A stretch of DNA of 64,000 bases, from positions 186,001-250,000 of the forward strand of contig NZ_JAMXMX010000011.1 in NCBI RefSeq assembly GCF_024055725.1, in the 5' to 3' direction. Under the pieces are notes generated by a model that saw only the letters and a program-made list of their open reading frames with translations, was not told where the DNA came from and ran no database searches. A program made the position numbers and the translations under genes. This DNA comes from Actinoallomurus spadix. Its GTDB lineage: Bacteria > Actinomycetota > Actinomycetes > Streptosporangiales > Streptosporangiaceae. Positions within the stretch are counted from its first letter, which is position 1. Each line of letters opens with the position of its first letter. Shown piece by piece: positions 40,264 to 48,876 of this stretch.

Positions 40264-42858
40264 TCACCGATCGGTCACCTGGACCGTGTGGTGACCGGCG
40301 CCGAAGCCGCGCAGGGTGACGTGGGCGCCGTCGCTCGTCGCCTGGTGGGCGAGCGCGGCGGTGCCGTCCCAGGCGACCTTGCCGTCGACGCGGACGACGA
40401 CCTGTTTCCCACCGGTCGGGACCGCGATGTCGCCCGACGTTCCGGCGGGCGAGTCGACGGCGAGGGTGAGGAACGCGCCGTGACCCTGGGTCCAGGTCAC
40501 CCGCAGGTCGCCGTGCGGGGTGGGCAGGACGCCGCGGGCCCACTGCACGGAGCCGGGGTTCGGCCGGACCGTCCAGGTGGCGAAGCCGGGGCCGGTCGGC
40601 GCGGCGCCGAGCAGGTCGTTGCTCAGCGCCGGCACGACGCCCGTGGACCAGCCGTGCGCCATGGAGGTGTAGGCGCCCTCGTAGAGCGAGCCGTTCGCGC
40701 CGATGCCCTCCCAGTCGGTGATGCCGGGGTCGTGGGCCGTCATCCAGCCGTACAGCCGCTTGATCTCCTCGATCGCGGAGTCGGCCTGACCGGACCGGAA
40801 GCGCGCCTGGATCTCCGGGTAGGAGGTGAAGGCGTAGACCCGCGTGCTGCCGTCCGGCACGAGCGTGTCGTTGTCCATGAACGCGTTGCCGTACGGCCGG
40901 GCGGTGGTCTTGGCGAGGTGGCCGAGCGCGGCGGCCGCCTGGTCCGGGGAGGCGACGCCCGCGACGATCGCGAGGCCGTTGCCGTCCTGCCCGTGGCGGA
41001 CCGCGCCGGTGCCCGAGTCGAGGTACGCGCCGGTCCCGGCGTCCCAGAGGTACGTGTTGATCGCCTTCGCGACGTCCTGCGCGCGCTGCTGCCAGCGGCC
41101 CGCGTCGGCGGTGTGGCCGAGCGAGCGGGCCAGGCCGGCCGCGTCCTTCAGGGCCTGCACGTACAGGGCGTTGTAGTAGGTGACCTCGCCGGTCCGGGGC
41201 AGGAAGGCGTAGTCGCCGTACCCTCCGGTGCCGTTCAGGCCCTTCGACAGCAGCCCGCGCGCGTCGGTGACCGACGGGTACCAGGTGTCGAGGGTCTTGA
41301 CGAGGTTCGGGTAGTACTTCGCGGCGTACGCGGTGTCGCCGGAGTAGAGCACGTAGTCCGAGCTGGAGGTCACCCACCACAGCGGGTAGTCGAACAGCGG
41401 GAGCGTGTAGCCGTTGATGGACGCCGGCGGGATCCAGCCGTCGGCGCGCTGATGGTCCGCCAGGTCGGCGAGGACGTTCCGGGCGGCCTCGGGCACCGCG
41501 TGGGTGAGGTAGTCGGTGCGGCCCGACACGGCGACGTCGCCGACGTACGGGTCGCGGTCACGCTTGGCGCCGTCGTGCAGGACCAGCTTCCCGTCCAGGC
41601 TCGGGCTGTCGGCGTTCCGCGGCTCGACGTCGGTCGAGCGGAAGGTGTCGGTGACCAGCTCGTTCGTGTAGGACGCGTTGTACCAGTACCGGTTGAGGGC
41701 GTCGTCGGAGGACTCGAACCAGCCCTTGTACGTGCCGGCTCCGCCCGGGAGCGCGGTCGACCGGAGGGTGACGTCCTTCAGCTTCACGGTGCCGTACGGC
41801 TCGGCGACCGGGGCGTCGCTCTCCAGCGCGTCCAGGCTGATCCTGAGGTACCGGAAGCCGTGCAGGCCGTCCGCGCAGACCTTCGTCCCGCTCTGGCAGC
41901 CCTTGGTGTCGGTCCAGGTCGTGGACTTCACGGGCGGCGCGTACTGGTCGGTGCCCGCGCCGCCGGAGAAGTCGGAGCGGGTGAAGTCTGACCGGTCGGT
42001 GAGGTACTGCAGGGTCTCGGAGAACGCGAGGCGCACGCCCGGGTGGTCGTCGGACGCGCCCTTGAAGCGGAGCGTCGGGTACCCGACGACGACCTTGCCG
42101 AAGTCCAGGGTGACGCTCGCCGGCGCCGGGTCGGAGACGATGCCGGGCCAGACCTCGTTGACGCGGGTGAAGTCGCCGCGGGAGCTGGGCTGGTCCTTGG
42201 TGACCGTGATCCGCACCTGGTCGGTCGTGACCTCCTGCGGGAACGTCACGGCACGCTGCACGTCGGTGTTGCCGGTGACCGTCGCCTGGGTCACCCAGGC
42301 CGAGCCGTTCCAGGTGGCGACGGTGAAGTCCATCGGAACGCCGTCGCTGTTGGACAGGACCGTGATGCCCGGCAGCTTCACGGGCGCGGGGCTGGTGATC
42401 TGCAGCCACGCCGGATAGGTGTCGGGATTCGCGTCGTTCCAGAAGGTCCTGACGTCACCGTCGACGGCGTGGCCGGGCTCGTACGAGGTCGGCGTGCCGT
42501 TGTTGCCGCCGTTCGGCGCGTGGTACGAGGAGGCCGTGGCCGTCGTGCCGGACGGCCAGGCCGGCTTGGCCTTCGGCGCCTCGCGGTGCAGGGTGGTCGT
42601 GCCCTCGCCGAGCAGGCCCTCCGGGTTCGTCACGTCTCCGGTGGTCGAGACGATGCGGACCGGCGACACCTCGGCGTGCGACGTGCCCTGCACGTACTTG
42701 CGCCAGTCGGGCGAGGGCAGGCTCGCGAGGGCCGTCGCGGCGTCCGCCTGCCCGTCGGCTCTGGCGGGTGAGAGGGCCACGACCGTGCTGGTGGCGCCGA
42801 GCGCGAGGCAGGCGAGGACGTGCAGGGGGCGTGGTCGAAGCATCGAGCGCTTTCGCAT
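40264..42858 (-). CDS. Secreted GH78-like alpha-L-rhamnosidase with discoidin-type domain
   Basis: An 864-aa exported protein. The start is the ATG giving MRKRSMLRPR, the head of a signal peptide (HVLACLALGATSTVVALSP, cleavage near ARA); a TTG 39 nt upstream is unlikely. An F5/8-type C region (ATASSYHAPNGGNNGTPTSY to about residue 250) should bind sugars, then a beta-sandwich (VTLDFGKVVVGYPTLRF) and the GH78 helical barrel with HDGAKRDRDPYVGDVA and SMAHGWSTGVVPALSNDLLG. It resembles the 30270 enzyme in its second half. Its upstream sequence, AGAAAGGGAGCCCGAA, is almost that of the 40161 gene. Confidence 0.85.
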   Translation of the reverse strand: MRKRSMLRPRPLHVLACLALGATSTVVALSPARADGQADAATALASLPSPDWRKYVQGTSHAEVSPVRIVSTTGDVTNPEGLLGEGTTTLHREAPKAKPAWPSGTTATASSYHAPNGGNNGTPTSYEPGHAVDGDVRTFWNDANPDTYPAWLQITSPAPVKLPGITVLSNSDGVPMDFTVATWNGSAWVTQATVTGNTDVQRAVTFPQEVTTDQVRITVTKDQPSSRGDFTRVNEVWPGIVSDPAPASVTLDFGKVVVGYPTLRFKGASDDHPGVRLAFSETLQYLTDRSDFTRSDFSGGAGTDQYAPPVKSTTWTDTKGCQSGTKVCADGLHGFRYLRISLDALESDAPVAEPYGTVKLKDVTLRSTALPGGAGTYKGWFESSDDALNRYWYNASYTNELVTDTFRSTDVEPRNADSPSLDGKLVLHDGAKRDRDPYVGDVAVSGRTDYLTHAVPEAARNVLADLADHQRADGWIPPASINGYTLPLFDYPLWWVTSSSDYVLYSGDTAYAAKYYPNLVKTLDTWYPSVTDARGLLSKGLNGTGGYGDYAFLPRTGEVTYYNALYVQALKDAAGLARSLGHTADAGRWQQRAQDVAKAINTYLWDAGTGAYLDSGTGAVRHGQDGNGLAIVAGVASPDQAAAALGHLAKTTARPYGNAFMDNDTLVPDGSTRVYAFTSYPEIQARFRSGQADSAIEEIKRLYGWMTAHDPGITDWEGIGANGSLYEGAYTSMAHGWSTGVVPALSNDLLGAAPTGPGFATWTVRPNPGSVQWARGVLPTPHGDLRVTWTQGHGAFLTLAVDSPAGTSGDIAVPTGGKQVVVRVDGKVAWDGTAALAHQATSDGAHVTLRGFGAGHHTVQVTDR

Positions 42859-43049
42859 CCGTTCGGGCTCCCTTTCTGGATGCAGCGGAATGAACAACCC
42901 CGATGTGGCCGGTGAGCGACCTGCGGGCGGTCGCGGACGGCACGGTGGACGGCGAAGACGGCACGCGGACAGAGCGGCGTGCGGCGGCGGGGAGCGGTAG
43001 GGGCCGGCAGGAAGGACGGGCGGGGCGGCGGAGGGACGGGGAGAGGCGT

Positions 43050-43079
43050 GCGGGGCGGCCGGTGACGGGGCCGCCCCGC
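43050..43079. terminator. Terminator after rhaEW
   Basis: A perfect 11-bp stem (GCGGGGCGGCC, 8-nt loop) directly after the rhaEW stop, closing the leftward catabolic operon. The remaining 42859-43049 interval is G-rich with no gene. Confidence 0.7.
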
Positions 43080-43089
43080 GCCGGGCGTG

Positions 43090-45129
43090 TCAGCGGAGGA
43101 AGGCCGCGGCCACCCCCGCGTCCACGGGCACGTGCAGCCCGGTGGTGTGGGTCAGGTCCCCGCCGGTGAGGGCGAAGACGGCGTTCGCGACGTGCTCCGG
43201 CAGCACCTCGCGCTTGAGCAGCGTGCGCTGGGCGTAGTACTCGCCGAGCTTCTCCTCCGGCACCCCGTACACGGCGGCGCGCTTGGCGCCCCAGCCGCCC
43301 GCGAAGATGCCCGAGCCGCGCACCACGCCGTCGGGGTTGATCCCGTTGACGCGGATGCCGTGCTCGCCGAGCTCGGCGGCCAGCAGGCGTACCTGGTGCG
43401 CCTGGTCGGCCTTTGCCGCGCTGTAGGCGATGTTGTTCGGCCCGGCGAAGATGGCGTTCTTCGAGGCGATATAGACGATGTCGCCGCCCAGGGCCTGCTC
43501 GATCATGATGCGGGCGGCCTCGCGGGAGACGAGGAACGAGCCACGCGCCATGACGTCGTGCTGCAGGTCCCAGTCGGCGACCGTCGTCTCCAGCAGCGGC
43601 TTGGACAGCGAGAGGCCCGCGTTGTTGACGACCAGGTCGACGCCGCCGAAGGCCAGCACGGCCTCGCGCAGCGCGGCGGCGATCGCCGCCTCGTCGGTGA
43701 CGTCGGCGGCCACGGCGATGGCGACGTCCGAGGCCCGCAGCGCCGACGCGCCCAGTTCCACGGCGACCTTCTCGGCCGCGGCGGCGTCGCGGTCGGCGAC
43801 GACGACGCAGGCGCCCTCGGCGGCCAGCCGGCGCGCGGTGGCCGCGCCGATGCCCGAACCGCCGCCGGTCACGAACGCGACGCGGGTGGCGAGGGGCTTC
43901 GGCTTCGGCATGCGCCGCAGCTTGGCCTCCTCCAGCTCCCAGTACTCGATGCGGAACTTCTCCGACTCGGCGATCGGCGCGTACGTGGACAGCGCCTCCG
44001 CGCCGCGCATCACGTTGATCGCGTTGACGTAGAACTCGCCCGCGACCCGCGCGGTCTGCTTGTCCTTGCCGAAGCTGAACATGCCGACACCGGGGACCAG
44101 CACGATCGCCGGGTCCGCGCCGCGCATCGCCGGGGAGTCCTCGGTGGCGTACCGCTCGTAGTAGGCGCGGTACTCCTCCCGGTACGCCTCGTGCAGCTCG
44201 CGCAGCCGCGCCTTGACGTCGTCGAGCGAGGCGGCCGGCGGCAGGTCGAGGACGAGCGGCCGGACCTTGGTGCGCAGGAAGTGGTCGGGGCAGGAGGTGC
44301 CGAGCGCGGCGAGCCGCGGGTGCTCGGCCCGCGCCACGAAGTCCAGGACCTCCGGCGAGTCGGTGTAATGCCCGACCTGCGGCCGGTCCGTCGAGGCCAG
44401 CCCGCGGATCAGCGGGAACAGCGCGGCGGCGCGCTCGTGCCGCTCGGTCTCCGGCAGCGTCTCGTGGATCACCGCGCCGAACGGGTCGGGCCGGCCGTGC
44501 TCGGCGATGTACGCCTCGGCGGTGCGGATGATGTCGAGGGAGTTGGCCTGACACTCCTCGCTGGTGTCGCCCCACGCGGTGATGCCGTGGCCGCCGAGGA
44601 CGCAGCCGATGGCCTGCGGGTTGTCCTTCTTGATCGCCGCGATGTCGAGGCCGAGCTGGAAGCCGGGCCGCCGCCACGGCACCCATACGACGCGGTCGCC
44701 GAAGATACGGCGGGTCAGCTCCTCGCCGTCGGCGGCGGTCGCGATCGCGATGCCCGAGTCGGGATGCAGGTGGTCGACGTGCGCGGCGTCGACCAGGCCG
44801 TGCATGGCCGTGTCGATCGACGGCGCCGCGCCGCCCTTGCCGAACCCGCAGTGGTCGAACGCGGCGACCATCTCGTCCTCGCGCTCGACACCCGGGTAGA
44901 CGTTCACCAGGGAGCGCAGCCGGTCCAGGCGCAGCACCGCCAGGCCCGGCTCCTTCAGCGTCCCCAGGTCGCCGCCCGAACCCTTCACCCACATCAGCTC
45001 GACGTCACCGCCGGTCACCGGGTCCGGCTGCACGCCCTTCGCGGAGGCGTTGCCGCCCGCGTAGTTCGTGTTGCGCGGGTCCGAACCCAGCTCGTGGCAG
45101 CGTTTCAGCAGGTCGTCGACGATGCTCAA
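43090..45129 (-). CDS. rhaEW: Bifunctional rhamnulose-1-phosphate aldolase / L-lactaldehyde dehydrogenase
   Basis: A 679-aa cytoplasmic fusion. The N-terminal half (about 1-420) is a class II aldolase: HVDHLHPDSG and GGHGITAWG hold the metal-binding histidines. It splits L-rhamnulose-1-phosphate to DHAP and L-lactaldehyde. The C-terminal part (about 430-679) is a short-chain dehydrogenase with TGGGSGIGAA cofactor loop, NNAGLSLS and the YSAAK catalytic pair, which would oxidise lactaldehyde to L-lactate. The start is TTG, one base after the rhaI stop, with GGGGGG upstream. The fusion channels the aldehyde directly, and lutABC in the divergent unit can use the lactate. Confidence 0.92.
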   Translation of the reverse strand: MSIVDDLLKRCHELGSDPRNTNYAGGNASAKGVQPDPVTGGDVELMWVKGSGGDLGTLKEPGLAVLRLDRLRSLVNVYPGVEREDEMVAAFDHCGFGKGGAAPSIDTAMHGLVDAAHVDHLHPDSGIAIATAADGEELTRRIFGDRVVWVPWRRPGFQLGLDIAAIKKDNPQAIGCVLGGHGITAWGDTSEECQANSLDIIRTAEAYIAEHGRPDPFGAVIHETLPETERHERAAALFPLIRGLASTDRPQVGHYTDSPEVLDFVARAEHPRLAALGTSCPDHFLRTKVRPLVLDLPPAASLDDVKARLRELHEAYREEYRAYYERYATEDSPAMRGADPAIVLVPGVGMFSFGKDKQTARVAGEFYVNAINVMRGAEALSTYAPIAESEKFRIEYWELEEAKLRRMPKPKPLATRVAFVTGGGSGIGAATARRLAAEGACVVVADRDAAAAEKVAVELGASALRASDVAIAVAADVTDEAAIAAALREAVLAFGGVDLVVNNAGLSLSKPLLETTVADWDLQHDVMARGSFLVSREAARIMIEQALGGDIVYIASKNAIFAGPNNIAYSAAKADQAHQVRLLAAELGEHGIRVNGINPDGVVRGSGIFAGGWGAKRAAVYGVPEEKLGEYYAQRTLLKREVLPEHVANAVFALTGGDLTHTTGLHVPVDAGVAAAFLR

Positions 45130-45130
45130 C

Positions 45131-46294
45131 TCAAGCCCCCCAACCGGCCGCCTGGCCGTCCTTGCGTTCGTCGCGGATCTTCTCGAAGTAGCCGGACCGG
45201 GCGTAGGCCGCCATCGGGTCCGGGTCCAGGCCCATCTCCTCGCGCAGTTCGGCGAGCAGCGGGCGGACGTCGGTGTTGTACGCGTCCATGAACACGGCGT
45301 TCGCGCCGAGCACGTCGCGGTTCCGCTGCGCCTCGCGCAGCGCGTCGACGTCGACCAGGAGCGCCTTGGCGGTGGCCTCCTGCACGTTCATCACCGAGCG
45401 GATCTGACCGGGGATCTTCGGCTCGATGTTGTGGCACTGGTCGAGCATGAACGCGACGTCGTCGGTGTACCCGCCGCCCTGGATCACCTCGTGCATGATC
45501 CGGAAGAGCTGGAACGGGTCGGCGGCGCCAACCATCAGGTCGTCGTCGGCGTAGAAGCGGGAGTTGAAGTCGAAGCCGCCGAGCTTCCCCTCGCGCAGCA
45601 GGAACGCCACGATGAACTCGATGTTCGTGCCCGGCGCGTGGTGCCCGGTGTCGACGACGACCTGGGCCTTCGGCCCGAGCTTGAGGCAGTGCGCGTACGA
45701 CGTGCCCCAGTCCGGCAGGTCGGTGGTGTAGAACGCCGGCTCGAACAGCTTGTACTCCAGCAGGAACCGCTGGTCCTCACCGAGCCGCTCGTACACCGCG
45801 GCCAGGGCCTCGGCGAGGCGGTCCTGCCGGGCGCGGATGTCGTCCTGGCCGGGGTAGTTCGTGCCGTCGGCGAACCACAGCTTCAGGTCGCGCGAGCCGG
45901 TGGCGTCCATGATGTCGACGCACTCGAGCAGGTGGTTCAGCGCCTTCTCGCGGACCTGCGGGTCCGGGTTGGTGACGCTGCCCAGCATGTAGTCGTCTTC
46001 CTGGAAGACGTTGGCGTTGATCGCGCCGATGGTGACGCCGCGCTCGCGGGCGTGCTCGGCCAGCGCCGCGTAGTCGTCGACCTTGTCCCAGGGGATGTGC
46101 AGCGCGACGGTCGGCGCGACGCCCGTGTGGCGGTGCACCTGCGCGGCGTCGTCGATCTTCTCCTGCGGCGTGCGGGGCACGCCCTGCTGGGCGAAGACCT
46201 TGAAACGCGTGCCCGAGTTGCCGTACGCCCACGAGGGCGTCTCGATGCGCTGCCCGCGCAGTGCGGCCTTGACCTGGGCCCTGTCGGTTGTCAT
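45131..46294 (-). CDS. rhaI: L-rhamnose isomerase
   Basis: A 387-aa metal-dependent TIM-barrel enzyme that converts L-rhamnose to L-rhamnulose. It belongs to the RhaI type (Pseudomonas stutzeri-like), not the E. coli RhaA type. Likely metal ligands lie in [13 protein letters not shown] (glutamate), [12 protein letters not shown] (Asp/His) and [12 protein letters not shown] (aspartates). It starts at ATG with GGGGATC upstream, 19 bp after the mutarotase stop, and ends one base before rhaEW. Strong context. Confidence 0.95.
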   Translation of the reverse strand: MTTDRAQVKAALRGQRIETPSWAYGNSGTRFKVFAQQGVPRTPQEKIDDAAQVHRHTGVAPTVALHIPWDKVDDYAALAEHARERGVTIGAINANVFQEDDYMLGSVTNPDPQVREKALNHLLECVDIMDATGSRDLKLWFADGTNYPGQDDIRARQDRLAEALAAVYERLGEDQRFLLEYKLFEPAFYTTDLPDWGTSYAHCLKLGPKAQVVVDTGHHAPGTNIEFIVAFLLREGKLGGFDFNSRFYADDDLMVGAADPFQLFRIMHEVIQGGGYTDDVAFMLDQCHNIEPKIPGQIRSVMNVQEATAKALLVDVDALREAQRNRDVLGANAVFMDAYNTDVRPLLAELREEMGLDPDPMAAYARSGYFEKIRDERKDGQAAGWGA

Positions 46295-46313
46295 TGTTCG
46301 TGATCCCCGATCA

Positions 46314-46631
46314 TCAGTCGAGATGGAAGACTTCGGCGAGCGGCACCATGCCCTCGTCGGGGCGCCCGTCGAGGCCTTCGAAGAACGGCGCCATCTCCGC
46401 CTGCCAGCGGGCGTTCACCTCGGTGTTCTCCATGGCCGCGCGCGCCGCGTCGAAGTCGTCGGTCTCCAGGTAGCCGACGAGCAGACCGTCGTCGCGCGAG
46501 AAGATGCTGTAGTTGCGCCAGCCGGCCGCGCGCAGGGCGGTCAGCATCTCCGGCCACACCGCCTGGTGCCGTTCGCGGTACTCCTCGAGCCGGTCCTGCC
46601 GCACCTTCAGCAGGAAGCAGACGCGCTGCAC
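46314..46631 (-). CDS. rhaM: L-rhamnose mutarotase
   Basis: A 105-aa protein that interconverts the alpha and beta anomers of L-rhamnose so that the isomerase is fed. Family marks are [25 protein letters not shown] and the WRNYSIF block; the histidine of [10 protein letters not shown] is the likely catalytic residue. I set the start at GTG (VQRVCFLL) because GGAGGAG is 6 nt upstream, giving the family's usual length. The ribosome site lies partly within a CCCCC-GAGA-GGGGG inverted repeat. In rhizobia the same function is called rhaU. Confidence 0.92.
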   Translation of the reverse strand: MQRVCFLLKVRQDRLEEYRERHQAVWPEMLTALRAAGWRNYSIFSRDDGLLVGYLETDDFDAARAAMENTEVNARWQAEMAPFFEGLDGRPDEGMVPLAEVFHLD

Positions 46632-46654
46632 GGGGGGCTCCTCCCCCGAGAGGG

Positions 46655-46681
46655 GGCGGGGCCGCGACCGGCGGCCCCGCC
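46655..46681 (-). terminator. Intercistronic hairpin between rhaS and rhaM
   Basis: A perfect 10-bp stem (GGCGGGGCCG and complement, 7-nt loop) ten bases after the rhaS stop. Such structures below binding-protein genes often reduce read-through or protect the 3' end so that binding protein exceeds the downstream enzymes. Confidence 0.65.
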
Positions 46682-46690
46682 ACCGATCGC

Positions 46691-47764
46691 TCAGAAGTTG
46701 TAGTTGTCGATGTTGTTCTTGTCGAAGACGGTCGGCGGGCCGAGGATGACCTCGCCGTCCTTGCCGATCGTGCGCTCGCCGAGCTTGCCGGCCTTGAACT
46801 TCTCGCCCTCGGCGCCGGTGATCTGGCCGGAGGCGAGGGCCGCGGCGGCGTACGACGCGAGGTAGCCGAGGTTCTTCGGGTCCCACAGCTCGAACTTGGC
46901 GACCGTGCCGTCCTTGACGAACTTGCGCATCTGGTTCGGCGTGCCGAGGCCGGAGACCGCGACCTTGCCCTTGTACTTCGAGCCGTCGATGTAGCGGGCG
47001 GCGGCGGCGATCCCGACCGTGGTCGGGGCGATGATGCCCTTCAGGTCCGGGTAGGCCTGCAGCAGACCCTGCGTCTGCTGGAAGGACTTCTGGTCGTCGT
47101 CGTCACCGTAGGCGACCTTGACGAGCTGGATGCCGGAGTACTCCGGCTTCTTCAGCTCGTCCTTCATGAAGCCGATCCAGGTGTTCTGGTTGGTGGCGTT
47201 GGCGGTCGCCGACAGGATCGCGATCTTGCCCTTGCCGCCGATCAGCTCGGACATGAGCTTGATCTCGCTGCGGCCGATCTCCTCGGAGCTGGCCTGGTTG
47301 ATGAAGACGTCGCGGCAGTCCTTGGAGGCGTCCGAGTCGTACGCGACGACCTTGATCTTGCGGGACCTCGCCTGCTTGAGCGGGCCGCAGACGGCGTTCG
47401 GGTCGTTGGCCGCGATGAGGATCGAGTCCATCCGCTGCTGGATCAGCGTGTTGATGTAGGAGATCTGCGAGGACGCGGAGGCGTCGGACGGGCCGACCTC
47501 CTTGGCGGTGCCGCCGAACTCCTTGGCCCCCTCGATGCCCGCGTTGTCGACGATCGTCTCGTACGGGTTGTTGACCTGCTTGGGGAGGAAGGCGAGCTTG
47601 AGGCCCTTCTTGAGGGGCGCGTTCGGGTTCGCCGTGGCACCGCCGGCCGCGGCGCCCTTGGTGTCGTCGCCGGAGGAGGAGTTCTTCGTCGTCCCGCCGC
47701 ACGCGGCGGCACCGACGGCGAGCGCGGCGGCGAGGGCCACGGCCGCCAGGGGGCGCTTGGTCAT
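46691..47764 (-). CDS. rhaS: Rhamnose ABC importer, substrate-binding lipoprotein
   Basis: A 357-aa binding protein with a lipoprotein signal (MTKRPLAAVALAAALAVGA, lipid-anchored cysteine at 22). The fold is the periplasmic-binding type of the ribose/autoinducer-2 class: LAFLPKQVNNPYETIVD, DSILIAANDPNAVC, VAYDSDASKDC, KGIIAPTTVGIAAAARY and VSGLGTPNQMRKFV. It captures rhamnose outside the membrane and delivers it to rhaP/rhaQ. The start has AAAAGGATTC 5 nt upstream. The naming follows the Rhizobium leguminosarum rhaSTPQ system and should not be confused with the E. coli activator RhaS. Confidence 0.92.
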   Translation of the reverse strand: MTKRPLAAVALAAALAVGAAACGGTTKNSSSGDDTKGAAAGGATANPNAPLKKGLKLAFLPKQVNNPYETIVDNAGIEGAKEFGGTAKEVGPSDASASSQISYINTLIQQRMDSILIAANDPNAVCGPLKQARSRKIKVVAYDSDASKDCRDVFINQASSEEIGRSEIKLMSELIGGKGKIAILSATANATNQNTWIGFMKDELKKPEYSGIQLVKVAYGDDDDQKSFQQTQGLLQAYPDLKGIIAPTTVGIAAAARYIDGSKYKGKVAVSGLGTPNQMRKFVKDGTVAKFELWDPKNLGYLASYAAAALASGQITGAEGEKFKAGKLGERTIGKDGEVILGPPTVFDKNNIDNYNF

Positions 47765-47832
47765 GGGGAATCCTTTTCGTCGTTCGCTGGAGAGTTCGCT
47801 GAAGAGGAGAGGGCTACGAGGTACTGCGGGGC

Positions 47833-48876
47833 TCAGGACGAGGCGGCCGGGGTGGTGCCGCGGTGATGTCGTCGCGTCTGCCGTACGAGGGCCGCGATCC
47901 GCGGCGTGAGCACGGAGACGATGAGGAGGAGACCGGTGACGATCGACTGGATCTCGGTCGCGACGTCACGGAGCATGAGCAGGTTGCGGAGCAGGCCGAT
48001 GAGCAGCACGCCGGCGACCACGCCGCCGAGCGTGCCCTTGCCGCCGTCGAAGTCGACGCCGCCGAGCAGCACCGACGCGATGACGGCGAGCTCCAGGCCG
48101 AGGCCGTTGTCGGCACGGGCGCTGCCGTACCGGAGCGTGTAGACCGCGCCGGCGAAGGCCGCCACGATCCCGGAGACCACGAAGAGCAGCAGCTTGATGC
48201 GCTTGACCCGGATTCCGGCGAAGAACGCCGCCTCCTCCTGGGCGCCGATCGCGAACAGCGCGCGGCCCAGCCCGGTGGCGTGCAGGACGATCGCGGTGAC
48301 GACGGCGAGCAGGATGAACAGCGCGAAGGGGTACGGGATCGGGGTGCCGGGCACGGTCTTGGTCGCCAGGTCGGCGTAGTTCTGCGGGAACTCCGCGACG
48401 GCCTTGGTGCCCAGCACGACGTAGGCGAGCCCCCGGTAGAGGGTCATGGTGCCGATCGTGACGGCCAGCGAGGGCAGGCCGAGCCGGGTGACGAGCAGTC
48501 CGTTGATCAGGCCGGCGACGACGCCGACGACCAGGAGGAACGGGACGATCATCTCGATCGCCCAGCCGGCGTCCCAGAGCGCGCCGAACAGCGCGCTGCA
48601 CAGACCGAGCACCGACGCGACGGACAGGTCCACCTCGGCCGCCACGACCAGCAGGGTCATCGGCAGCGCGATCAGCGCGATCTCGCTGAGATCGTCCAGC
48701 GCGAAGGACAGGTTGTCGCTCGTGGCGAAGTCCGAGGTGCCGAACGCGCCGCCGAGGAACACGACGATGAGCAGGGCGGTGACGATGACGTCCCAGCGGA
48801 CGAACCGGTGCAGCGGGCCGGGGCCCTCGACGCGCGGTCGCACGGCGGGAACCTTCGCGGGGGCTTCAGGCGCCAT
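47833..48876 (-). CDS. rhaQ: Rhamnose ABC importer, permease 2
   Basis: A 347-aa integral membrane protein of the ribose-type (BPD_transp_2) permease family with about eight to ten hydrophobic helices. Typical strings are MTLLVVAAEVDLSVASVLGL, LVTRLGLPSLAVTIGTMTLY and SVLLGGVDFDGGKGTLGG. It starts inside the end of rhaP (11-bp overlap), which favours equimolar synthesis of the two permeases. The rhaS gene follows after 68 bp. Confidence 0.92.
   Translation of the reverse strand: MAPEAPAKVPAVRPRVEGPGPLHRFVRWDVIVTALLIVVFLGGAFGTSDFATSDNLSFALDDLSEIALIALPMTLLVVAAEVDLSVASVLGLCSALFGALWDAGWAIEMIVPFLLVVGVVAGLINGLLVTRLGLPSLAVTIGTMTLYRGLAYVVLGTKAVAEFPQNYADLATKTVPGTPIPYPFALFILLAVVTAIVLHATGLGRALFAIGAQEEAAFFAGIRVKRIKLLLFVVSGIVAAFAGAVYTLRYGSARADNGLGLELAVIASVLLGGVDFDGGKGTLGGVVAGVLLIGLLRNLLMLRDVATEIQSIVTGLLLIVSVLTPRIAALVRQTRRHHRGTTPAASS

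Noticed and set aside
42455-44992. 845-codon minus-strand frame spanning the rhaEW/rhamnosidase junction
   Set aside because: It is out of frame with both real genes and crosses their terminator; composition is Arg/Ala/Gly-rich without domains.
45127-45129. ATG start for rhaEW in place of TTG
   Set aside because: No in-frame ATG or GTG lies close to the conserved N-terminus; the TTG has a G-rich ribosome site and a one-base gap from rhaI.
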